DNA of 64,000 nt, taken from contig NZ_JAHESF010000005.1 of NCBI RefSeq assembly GCF_018598225.1, positions 230,927 to 294,926 on the forward strand, read 5' to 3'. A program made the translations under genes and the position numbers. The stretch is from Chryseosolibacter histidinae (lineage in GTDB: Bacteria; Bacteroidota; Bacteroidia; Cytophagales; Cyclobacteriaceae). Below, in pieces: positions 35,301 through 41,103 of the stretch; position 1 is the stretch's first letter; the number at the start of each line of letters is the position of its first letter. The notes under the pieces were generated by a model that saw nothing but the letters and a program-made list of their open reading frames with translations, made no database searches and was not told the origin of the DNA.

Positions 35301-35399
35301 AAGGCAGGCAAGGGATAACGATCCCACTGCCAGGAAGCACTTTAAACTGAGTGCTCGCAGTTGGCTCCCCGGACGGAGCAGGTGGTACAAAGTTTTCAT
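32316..35399 (-). CDS. SusC/RagA-family TonB-dependent transporter
   Basis: The 1027-aa protein has a signal peptide, a carboxypeptidase-regulatory-like domain (VTGKVKDADGVAMPGVNIHE), the SusC linker VVVGYGTQKKSDVTGAI, a TonB plug (LLQGKISGVNV, RGIGSLRSG, PLYVVDGF) and a barrel ending KARTFMVGLNVTF. It imports a surface-captured nutrient using TonB energy. No ECF sigma/anti-sigma pair lies next to it. A short hairpin (35441-35455) sits in its leader. Confidence 0.94.
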   Translation of the reverse strand: MKTLYHLLRPGSQLRALSLKCFLAVGSLSLACLPQHVLAKDHLYLQGQTVTGKVKDADGVAMPGVNIHEKGTTNGTVSDAEGNYRIVVSSSNAVLVFSFVGTETQEVTVGNQSEISVSLVSSAQTLAELVVVGYGTQKKSDVTGAITSLKSESFNQGVVTNPGQLLQGKISGVNVTSTSGEPGAAQNVIIRGIGSLRSGTQPLYVVDGFLLDNSTQGVDTNPLNFLNPADIESIDVLKDASATAVYGARASNGVVVITTKKGRSGKTEMNFSASAAWSSLSNKIDVFSADEFRQQVVAAGGTLTDLGGNTDWQDELTQTGLSKKFDFSIGGAATEKFSYYASVGVQDQEGILKKSDLKRYSGKLNMNQKAINGRLNIDYNLTASHTENLRPSINSTLSDMINLNPTIPAYTDGEPTLLPTNALNPLKRYQLYSDEAINNRILASIAPSVEILDGLVYKLNLGVDYSATVKDQQYKPYPAVINESNVSNGTLSTLIASNTNKLVENTLTYNWHKSVHNVTVLAGHSYQNFLEENRTFNYNGFANNNIDPRYQDHTSPTTPTPSNTPTSVTASAVKNELQSYFGRLNYGYDDKYLFTATLRADGSSKFGANNKYGYFPSVALGWNISNENFMNGPLFDNLKLRASWGQTGNQEIPSKITKGSYSEDRLATGTSSYNTYPIDPNATSIGGYPYGIVFTRIANPDLQWEVSTQINAGVDFAMFHNQLSGSVDYFNKQSSNILLEVVPADPVQPTATYWTNIRDMKIQNNGIELTLDYNGNTRGDFSYSIGGNITFIQNKVKDSPYTVLTTGVAQGAGQTGATINGYINNEPIGAFYMKEFEGIGEDGFNRYKDNVPDGADLDNDRSVVGSAIPKLMYAYHLNLKYKNFDLGINFNGVAGNKVYNHTAMSLFTRPLLTKSNNTTAFAVQYPNEAITNANTVSTRYLESGAFLRLNNATLAYNLSASKIGLSNVFQNVRLSVTGQNLFTITDYSGYDPEINTGTTSGGIQTFGVDYFTYPKARTFMVGLNVTF

Positions 35400-35440
35400 T
35401 GAATAAGGCGTTAAAGGTTATAAGATGAATGATTGTTTTA

Positions 35441-35455
35441 GCCTGGTCTCCAGGC
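35441..35455 (-). promoter_or_regulatory. Hairpin in the susC leader
   Basis: A perfect GCCTGG-N3-CCAGGC stem lies ~42 bp upstream of the susC start. A weak -7-like TATTTTG lies just upstream on the minus strand (~35470). It may stabilise or regulate the leader. Confidence 0.35.
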
Positions 35456-35588
35456 CTAATGAAAAATACAAAATAAAAGAGGAATTGAGAGCGGAAATGA
35501 AACTCTATGTTAAGTTTAAGTTAGTGATCCACTAAGATTTTGGCGGTGGGAGGGGGGAATAGTTCATGTGGAGTGCACTGGGACTTAC

Positions 35589-35706
35589 TGGCTCAAGAAT
35601 TATAAAATTCCCATGAGCCATTTCGAATCTCGATTAATTTAGATACTTTGGGGTGAGCCCATCATTCCGGTCTTTAAATACAGGACTAGGAATGAGTGGG
35701 CTTTTT
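35589..35706 (+). ncRNA. Two-hairpin leader or small RNA candidate
   Basis: In the 375-bp gap between susC and the next gene the plus strand contains a long hairpin (TGGCTCA 35589-35595 / TGAGCCA 35614-35620, with an inner GAATT/AATTC stem) and then a strong terminator: AGCCCA-TCATTCC (35656-35668) pairs with GGAATGAGTGGGCT (35689-35702) with one bulge, followed by five T. No plus-strand coding region precedes this terminator, so it ends either a small RNA or an attenuated leader for the gene at 35775. Confidence 0.4.
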
Positions 35707-35774
35707 CATTTCATGGACCGGAAACAAATTATTAAGCCAAATAAGCAATAACATCTACGTTTAAAGAAACTCCT

Positions 35775-37319
35775 ATGAGATTAATCACTATCTGTTGCAT
35801 CCTGCTGATTCACTTTGGCCTTTATTCACAAGACACTAAGAGGAAACTATACAAGGAAAAAAATAGCAAGGGCATTGTCGAAGAAGTAGCCTTTGATAAA
35901 ATGATCTCCCGGTATATCACCTATGCAATTACTGGTGAACAAAATCCTACGGCTGGTATAAAAGTCGATCTGGCAAAGGCAACTGGTACGCTTACAGGAT
36001 ACATTATTAACGAAAAAGGGTTTGATGTTTTGATCGATGTAGGTTTGGGCGTGACGGAGGGAAGTGCTGCGATATTCGATAGCTACAAAAACCTGCATTC
36101 GGATTTCAATGCCACAGTGAATTTTGTTTGGACTCCGCGGTGGTCCTCCGCATTAATGTACCCTAAGATTGCCGATGTCGTTCGAACATCCCGGCAGATT
36201 TTCAAGACAAATCTGTATACTAACAAGACAGATTCGTTGTTGACTGTGCTTTTGATTATAAAGGCGAATAAATTGAAAGTTGAAGACAGTAACGGAAACT
36301 TGTATCCATTTTCTGCAACGGACTACCTCAATGAACAATTGCTTGATTCTAAGCTGGTGGGGGATGAGGAATATGACGACGCAATCAAATATATAAAAAG
36401 CATCATAGCCAACGAAGATCAGATAACATCTGATGGATTTAAGGACGAGGATACTGTGAAATTATCATCAACACAACAGCAACTCCTTCGCGATCTTGCC
36501 AAGCGTTATGTGCCGGAAATAAAAACAAACAAGCTTGTGTTCATGTACAAAACACTTTCCTTGACAAAAGCAAGATCTGACTTAATGCTTGCAGATCTTA
36601 TTAGAGCCATGGGTAAAATCATCAGCGGGCGTGATGAAAATGTGAACTATCAGCTTGCGCTGGCGGAAAAGTACTGGACGGTTAAGAATCTGAAATGGGT
36701 AACTTTTACTCCGTTTGTGAGACGTCAGGGATTTTCGTTGTTCGATCAAAGTGCGTTGAACAGAACTGATACCTCCAGCGTCACCTTCGGACTAGGAATA
36801 AGATTCAATCAATTGGTGGATTGGCGAACCGGGTTGTTTCACTGGAAAGCTGGCCTCGATTTCTTTCGGGCCAACAACCTGACCGATTTTACAAAAGTCG
36901 AATACGTGCAGCGGGACTCCCTCACCTCCGACAAAGGCAAATATCTTTATTCGGAAAAGAAAGGCGTGAGTTATACTGGTATGACACTTGATCGCGATTT
37001 CGGAATTGCGTTCTCCATCGAAGCGTATCTGTTCTTGTCAAAACGAAACTTCTTTCCGGGCGTATATGTCAAGTATGACATTACTCAATCGAAGGTTCTT
37101 AAAAATGATAATGTCTCTGTGATAGAATTCGGGTTTCCATTCAATATCAACTCACCTGATAAAAGTAAAAGCGCATTGTCCGTTGCACCGTATATGCGGT
37201 TCGCAAATCTTAATGCAGTTGACAATCCGGAAATCGCTAATGAAATTGAACGAGACGATTTTCAGATAGGCCTTCGTATAGGACTTCCGATTAATATCGC
37301 TAGCAATGGAATGAAATAG
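35775..37319 (+). CDS. Uncharacterised secreted protein, probable outer-membrane barrel
   Basis: This 514-aa protein has a signal peptide (MRLITICCILLIHFGLYSQ). Residues ~150-290 look helical and soluble, while residues ~300-505 alternate short strands (VTFGLGIRFNQLVDWRTG, FFPGVYVKYDITQSK) and end QIGLRIGLPINIAS, suggesting a barrel. No family was recognised. It is AT-richer than the SusC region and is followed by REP-like repeats, so it probably belongs to the accessory part of the segment. Confidence 0.6.
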   Translation: MRLITICCILLIHFGLYSQDTKRKLYKEKNSKGIVEEVAFDKMISRYITYAITGEQNPTAGIKVDLAKATGTLTGYIINEKGFDVLIDVGLGVTEGSAAIFDSYKNLHSDFNATVNFVWTPRWSSALMYPKIADVVRTSRQIFKTNLYTNKTDSLLTVLLIIKANKLKVEDSNGNLYPFSATDYLNEQLLDSKLVGDEEYDDAIKYIKSIIANEDQITSDGFKDEDTVKLSSTQQQLLRDLAKRYVPEIKTNKLVFMYKTLSLTKARSDLMLADLIRAMGKIISGRDENVNYQLALAEKYWTVKNLKWVTFTPFVRRQGFSLFDQSALNRTDTSSVTFGLGIRFNQLVDWRTGLFHWKAGLDFFRANNLTDFTKVEYVQRDSLTSDKGKYLYSEKKGVSYTGMTLDRDFGIAFSIEAYLFLSKRNFFPGVYVKYDITQSKVLKNDNVSVIEFGFPFNINSPDKSKSALSVAPYMRFANLNAVDNPEIANEIERDDFQIGLRIGLPINIASNGMK

Positions 37320-37374
37320 CACGACTAAGTCGAGAGCGGGGAACGTGTGTAGACTTGTTCACCCCAACAGGTTC

Positions 37375-37451
37375 GGCAGTCAGAAGACTGCTGGTGTGAA
37401 AGGCACAAGTCCTGCTTGCGCGTATGCCCTTTGCTGGAAGACTTGCGCCAG
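37375..37451 (-). repeat. REP-like repeat, type B (copy 3)
   Basis: The hairpin GCAGTCAGAAGACTGC and the paired GGCACAAGTC / GACTTGCGCC ends match the other B copies. It lies ~10 bp past the stop of the minus-strand Cys-rich gene. Confidence 0.85.
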
Positions 37452-37461
37452 GAAAATTCGG

Positions 37462-37743
37462 TTATTTCTCAAGTTTTCTCGGAAGTATTTTCCATGGCCC
37501 ATAAGCAGGTACGATACCTGTTCCTCCACAAGCCGAATGCCAGTGCGACCAGGCTTTACCTCCTGTTCCATCACAGCCACTGCAGACCATTAATGGACCT
37601 TCATGTTGTATTGCTAGTATTCCAGTTCCACCACATGGCTCATGCCAGTGCGGCCAGGATCTTCCTCCTGTTCCTTCACAGGAAAGACATTGAACTATTG
37701 AAACCCCTCCGGGATTTAGTTCAATAATTGTAATCTTACTCAT
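37462..37743 (-). CDS. Tandem CxxC-GTGG repeat protein (zinc-finger-like)
   Basis: This 93-aa protein is built of two near-identical units 35 residues apart, each CxxCxGTGGxxWxHWHxxCGGTGI (Cys19/22/37 and Cys54/57/72, with HWH between). The CxxCxGxG part resembles half of the DnaJ zinc-finger motif, but spacing and the HWH insert differ. It probably binds one metal per unit (inference). There is no signal peptide. It is bracketed by a B repeat and an A repeat and follows a 29-aa Cys-rich ORF. Confidence 0.65.
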   Translation of the reverse strand: MSKITIIELNPGGVSIVQCLSCEGTGGRSWPHWHEPCGGTGILAIQHEGPLMVCSGCDGTGGKAWSHWHSACGGTGIVPAYGPWKILPRKLEK

Positions 37744-37776
37744 GTGCTCAAATCTTTTAGTTGTTTGGTATCCGTG

Positions 37777-37866
37777 TTATTTTACAACAACGAAGCCGGT
37801 TTCTAGTTCTCTTGGTCTACAGACATCACATCCACTACATGAATTGAGATCGTTATTACAAACCAT
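37777..37866 (-). CDS. 29-aa Cys-rich mini-ORF
   Basis: The product MVCNNDLNSCSGCDVCRPRE and nine further residues has four Cys in a CSGCDVC-type cluster. Its ATG lies 2 bp from the edge of A repeat copy 3, and it ends 33 bp before the tandem-Cys protein gene. The shared Cys-rich character suggests a two-gene unit, but expression is not proven. Confidence 0.35.
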   Translation of the reverse strand: MVCNNDLNSCSGCDVCRPRELETGFVVVK

Positions 37867-37868
37867 GC

Positions 37869-37949
37869 CTGGCGCAAGTCTTTTGGCTTGTGCGATGGCA
37901 GGCGGGTGACTTGTGCCTGATCTTCTGTAAAGTCTTTTAGACTTCATTT
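37869..37949 (+). repeat. REP-like repeat, type A (copy 3)
   Basis: It opens CTGGCGCAAGTC, closes its stem with GACTTGTGCC and ends AAGTCTTTTAGACTTCATTT. Together with B copy 3 it brackets the Cys-rich genes. Confidence 0.85.
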
Positions 37950-37979
37950 ACCCCAACAGATTCGGCTGTTTCTATGCCT

Positions 37980-38768
37980 CTAATTGTTTTGCGCTTCGGT
38001 GATAACAGGTAAGTCTATTTCCGGCGCAGCCGGAAGAGGACGTACAACCGCTTTGATTTTAGACTTCGTCTTTTTTGCTCCGATCATCTTGATCTTTTCA
38101 AGATTCACTGGTTGACAGATTACTGTGTTGAGTGCATTCTTGATTTCAATTTCTTCAAACTTGCTTTTGTACTTCGCTTTTAATTCACGTCTTAAAAGAT
38201 TGATCACTTTGTTGTGGTATAACAATCCAGCGATAGTGTAGGTTTCTAGTGCTGAGAATCGGTTCCAGAGAAAGTCAAGGCTTTTCTTGATAACACCATC
38301 TCTGCACAGATATTGAAGCTGTTCAACGCTTTCCTTGATCTTGCTGCTATCGCTGAGATCAACTTTGAAAACAAGTTTGGATTCAATGGGCTTAGTGAAC
38401 AGGATCTTATACAAATCAAGTTCTCTTCCATTGGTAAGTACCGCCCATTCTACACCCTCGTTCGCGCCGTAGTTGATTGCTTGACGAAGGTGTTTATCGG
38501 AGAGATCGAGTGACAGGGCTTTGACTTCAACCAAGAAATGGCGTGTCCCTTTCGTTTGGATCATGTAATCGGCATACGTGCCTCTGATCATGTACTCCGT
38601 TTTGATTTCATCAAGCGATTCAAAACCTAACACATTGCTGAGAAGATCATTGACGAGTAGCCGGGTTCCTGATTCGTCCAGGTCGCCAAGCTGTTTTTTG
38701 CCGAAGTATTTCTTTTGAAATGTTTTTAGGCTGGCTATAAGCCTTTGTTTTTTACTTGTGGGGAGCAT
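37980..38768 (-). CDS. Stand-alone restriction-type nuclease domain (HsdR_N-like)
   Basis: This 262-aa protein matches the N-terminal nuclease domain of type I restriction HsdR: Asp67 (TYADYMIQ), Glu81-Val-Lys83 (HFLVEVKALS) and a QxxxY motif (RQAINY, 96-100) form a PD-(D/E)xK site. No helicase part follows, and no hsdM or hsdS is nearby. The C-terminal ~100 residues are Lys-rich. Related stand-alone proteins are common in bacteria with unknown roles; a role in DNA defence or repair is possible. Confidence 0.75.
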   Translation of the reverse strand: MLPTSKKQRLIASLKTFQKKYFGKKQLGDLDESGTRLLVNDLLSNVLGFESLDEIKTEYMIRGTYADYMIQTKGTRHFLVEVKALSLDLSDKHLRQAINYGANEGVEWAVLTNGRELDLYKILFTKPIESKLVFKVDLSDSSKIKESVEQLQYLCRDGVIKKSLDFLWNRFSALETYTIAGLLYHNKVINLLRRELKAKYKSKFEEIEIKNALNTVICQPVNLEKIKMIGAKKTKSKIKAVVRPLPAAPEIDLPVITEAQNN

Positions 38769-38797
38769 AAGCGAAAGGGGTTTAGGTGGAGTAAATA

Positions 38798-38841
38798 CAA
38801 AAGCCCATCATCCGCCAGTTCTTTGATGGCAGTGATGGGCT
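38798..38841 (-). terminator. Terminator-like hairpin
   Basis: AGCCCATCA (38802-38810) pairs with TGATGGGCT (38833-38841); on the minus strand a T-rich stretch (TTTTGTATTT) follows. It lies between the 72-aa ORF and the nuclease gene and could end the former or attenuate the latter. Confidence 0.55.
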
Positions 38842-38883
38842 CCTCTACGTATAAAATTAGATTTTCTTTGACTGAAACCAAAG

Positions 38884-39102
38884 TTATGTTTGAGCCTCAA
38901 TTGCATTAATTGGTACTTTATTGTTTGGATAGTAATACAGAACTGGCGTCAATACTTTGTACTTACTTACCAAAAACCATCTTTCATGGGTATGACTAGT
39001 TCCCTGAGAGTCCGAAATACATAATATCTCATTTCTAAAAATCGACCAATAACTAATCAGTTGTGAGAATAATTTTTTGCGCATTTGATTCCGTTTACTC
39101 AT
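38884..39102 (-). CDS. Possible 72-aa protein
   Basis: The ORF from the ATG at 39102 is low in GC and ends before a terminator-like hairpin on the same strand, which supports transcription. The product (MSKRNQMRKKLFSQLISYWS onward) is basic, with one Cys and no recognised domain. The longer frame to 39210 runs through a REP repeat and is rejected. Confidence 0.35.
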   Translation of the reverse strand: MSKRNQMRKKLFSQLISYWSIFRNEILCISDSQGTSHTHERWFLVSKYKVLTPVLYYYPNNKVPINAIEAQT

Positions 39103-39109
39103 AAAACCA

Positions 39110-39184
39110 ACAGTCAGAAGACTGCCATTGTGAAAGGCACAAGTCCTGCTTGCGCGCATGCCTTTGCTGGAAGACTTGCGCCAG
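39110..39184 (-). repeat. REP-like repeat, type B (copy 4)
   Basis: CAGTCAGAAGACTGCC and the GGCACAAGTC / GACTTGCGCC ends match the B type. A 12-bp palindrome CGAGGTACCTCG (39186-39197) follows immediately. Confidence 0.85.
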
Positions 39185-39312
39185 GCGAGGTACCTCGTAA
39201 AAATTAGCACATTTTATATTGAATCTTAAAGTCTTATATACACTATAAGAACACTTTAGTGAAATTTGACCGTTATTGGCGCCTATTGTGAAAAAACGAT
39301 ACTGAAAATATC

Positions 39313-39570
39313 ATGAAGGAGAACGGGAAAAAATTATCAGAACTAACAGACCAGGAATTGTTACAAGAGGCAAAAAAAATAAAGTCAGCTTCCATCACTA
39401 ATGCGGTGCTGGTTGGATTTCTGGTAGGAATTGTGTTCTACAGTATTATGAAAAACAGCTTGGGATTTCTTACACTAATCCCTTTGTTCCTTTCGTATAA
39501 ATTGATCAATAATTCAAAGTATAATAAGAAGGAATTGGAAGCCCTTTTAAAAGAACGGAATTTGATATAA
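39313..39570 (+). CDS. Small membrane protein
   Basis: This 85-aa protein has an N-terminal amphipathic part (LSELTDQELLQEAKKIKSAS), two hydrophobic segments (about 30-46 and 49-63) and a charged tail with KKELEALLKERNLI. Similar short proteins are common in Bacteroidota without known function. It is AT-rich and stands alone between accessory genes. Confidence 0.6.
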   Translation: MKENGKKLSELTDQELLQEAKKIKSASITNAVLVGFLVGIVFYSIMKNSLGFLTLIPLFLSYKLINNSKYNKKELEALLKERNLI

Positions 39571-39654
39571 TCTATGGGCCGTTGCCGTTTGGCATAGGTG
39601 TAAGTATCTTGCAGCTAAGGACGTAAACCAGGCCCAAACATCAGATTCCTCATT

Positions 39655-40084
39655 ATGTATTGCGATTGTTATGTATTGACGCGCACCAGAACCAAAGAAC
39701 TTGCTTACCGTTACCTGAACACTTTTGCTCCGGATAGAGAGGCGCTGTCAGACGCATAAGAAGTGCCTTATGTGAGGGAGGTGACCACGCATGAATTCGA
39801 CAGATGAGCTGATCGATTATTTGATAGCCAATCCTACGGACCGTTTTTCAATTTCCTGGAGGAACAAAGACAGGAGCACAGGTCTTCATAACATCGACCT
39901 GTTCTTTACGAATGACGGCCATTTGATTTTAGGGTTGTCATGCATCGCGAATGACGAAGAGGCGGATGAATGGCTAAAGAAGATAATGGACTTTTGCCGA
40001 GAGACAAATGGTTACATAACGTTCGAGCAACCTCCGCCGCTGAACGCAACAGACTTTTTAGCGATAGTTGCAAGCCTCAAATAA
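39655..40084 (+). pseudogene. Decayed small-protein gene (stop plus frameshift)
   Basis: An N-terminal part (MYCDCYVLTRTRTKELAYRY onward, frame of 39655) runs into a TAA at 39757. If that is read through, EVPYVREVTTHEFD continues, and after a frame change the ORF from 39791 (STDELIDYLIANPTDRFSIS) carries the rest to 40084. Together they would give one ~140-aa protein of a type seen in Bacteroidota with a final ITFEQPPP-like region. Alternatively, the 97-aa ORF from the ATG at 39791, preceded by GGGAGGTGA, is expressed alone. Confidence 0.5.
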
Positions 40085-40113
40085 ATTTTACTTCAACTCC
40101 AACACCGTACCGC

Positions 40114-40962
40114 ATGAGACTACAGAAAGCATTTTTGATCGGTTCAGCTACTTTGTTTCTTAATTTCTGTTCCGCGCAAACAGGTGCAGTAGAAAATTCC
40201 GGAACCCTTATTATAACAAGCGGTGGAAAAACTGCTGACTCGCTTTTTATAAAAATGCTGGGAGGGCCAGACGCCAGTGTGATCTTCATCCCCACGCCGG
40301 CATCTTCACTGCGATCTGACTCTGGGGTGATCTGGAACCCTGATCAGGAGGAAAACAGAATGGAATTCAGGCGTGAGCTGATGAAACGCTTCAAGGTTAA
40401 CGACGTCGTTGTTCTGCACACGCGTGACCGTAACGTGGCTAACAGTGAAGCGTTTGTAAGGCCACTGCGGCAAGCCAAGGCTGTTTGGATTTCCGGTGGC
40501 AACCCTGGACGATTTATGGCGGCTTACCTGGGTACGCTGTTCGCGAAGGAGCTTGAGGCATTCCTTAATCGTGGAGGGATCCTTGCCGGTGAATCCGCCG
40601 GCGCCATTGTGCAAGGCTCCTACACGATAAGAGGCAACCCTGACAAGCCTGTGCTCATGGCGAAGGGCAGCGAACGTGGCCTGGGAATTCTAAAAGCAGT
40701 GGCTATCAATCCCCATCTGAGCAGCGCCAAACGTGAAAACGAACTGGTTACCATCATTGACACATATCCTGATCTGCTGGGTGTTGGCATTGATGACGAT
40801 ACCGGCTTCATTATTCAAAACGGTATTGGAAAGGTCTTTGGAAAAGGAAGAGTAGCCATTTACAACAACACAAAGTATAAGAGCGGCTGGTATTATTGGC
40901 TCAAGCCCGGTGATGAGTTTAACTTTCTGAAACGTGTTCCGGTGAACGTGACTCCCGAGTAG
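40114..40962 (+). CDS. Cyanophycinase-like (S51 family) peptidase
   Basis: The 282-aa product from the ATG at 40114 has a signal peptide (MRLQKAFLIGSATLFLNFCS, cut after AQ) and the S51 nucleophile Ser161 in LAGESAGAIVQG. AVWISGGNPGRFMAAYLGT forms the Gly-rich segment and the metal-independent fold ends VGIDDDTGFII. Family members cleave beta-Asp-Arg bonds of cyanophycin or similar peptides; secretion suggests an external substrate. The longer frame from 39970 overlaps the preceding gene and is rejected. Confidence 0.85.
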   Translation: MRLQKAFLIGSATLFLNFCSAQTGAVENSGTLIITSGGKTADSLFIKMLGGPDASVIFIPTPASSLRSDSGVIWNPDQEENRMEFRRELMKRFKVNDVVVLHTRDRNVANSEAFVRPLRQAKAVWISGGNPGRFMAAYLGTLFAKELEAFLNRGGILAGESAGAIVQGSYTIRGNPDKPVLMAKGSERGLGILKAVAINPHLSSAKRENELVTIIDTYPDLLGVGIDDDTGFIIQNGIGKVFGKGRVAIYNNTKYKSGWYYWLKPGDEFNFLKRVPVNVTPE

Positions 40963-41103
40963 CTGACAGTACTCATATATATACAACCCCCTCATTAGGG
41001 GTAGGCCTGACTTTCGGCGTCTTCTCAATAACATGTTGGCGCGTTTATCACGGTAGCGTCTTTTTTAAATCAGGCCTCTATTCAATCACAATATTAAAAG
41101 CTG

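Noticed and set aside
35614..35635. T-loop-like TTTCGAATCTCG
   Set aside because: There is no cloverleaf around it; the segment belongs to the hairpin leader region.
26834..39184. CRISPR array hypothesis for the repeated segments
   Set aside because: Copies are 75-80 bp, irregularly spaced over 12 kb, in both orientations and separated by genes, unlike a CRISPR array.
39103..39210. N-terminal extension of the 72-aa ORF
   Set aside because: It is a translation of the REP repeat and is unlikely to be native coding sequence.
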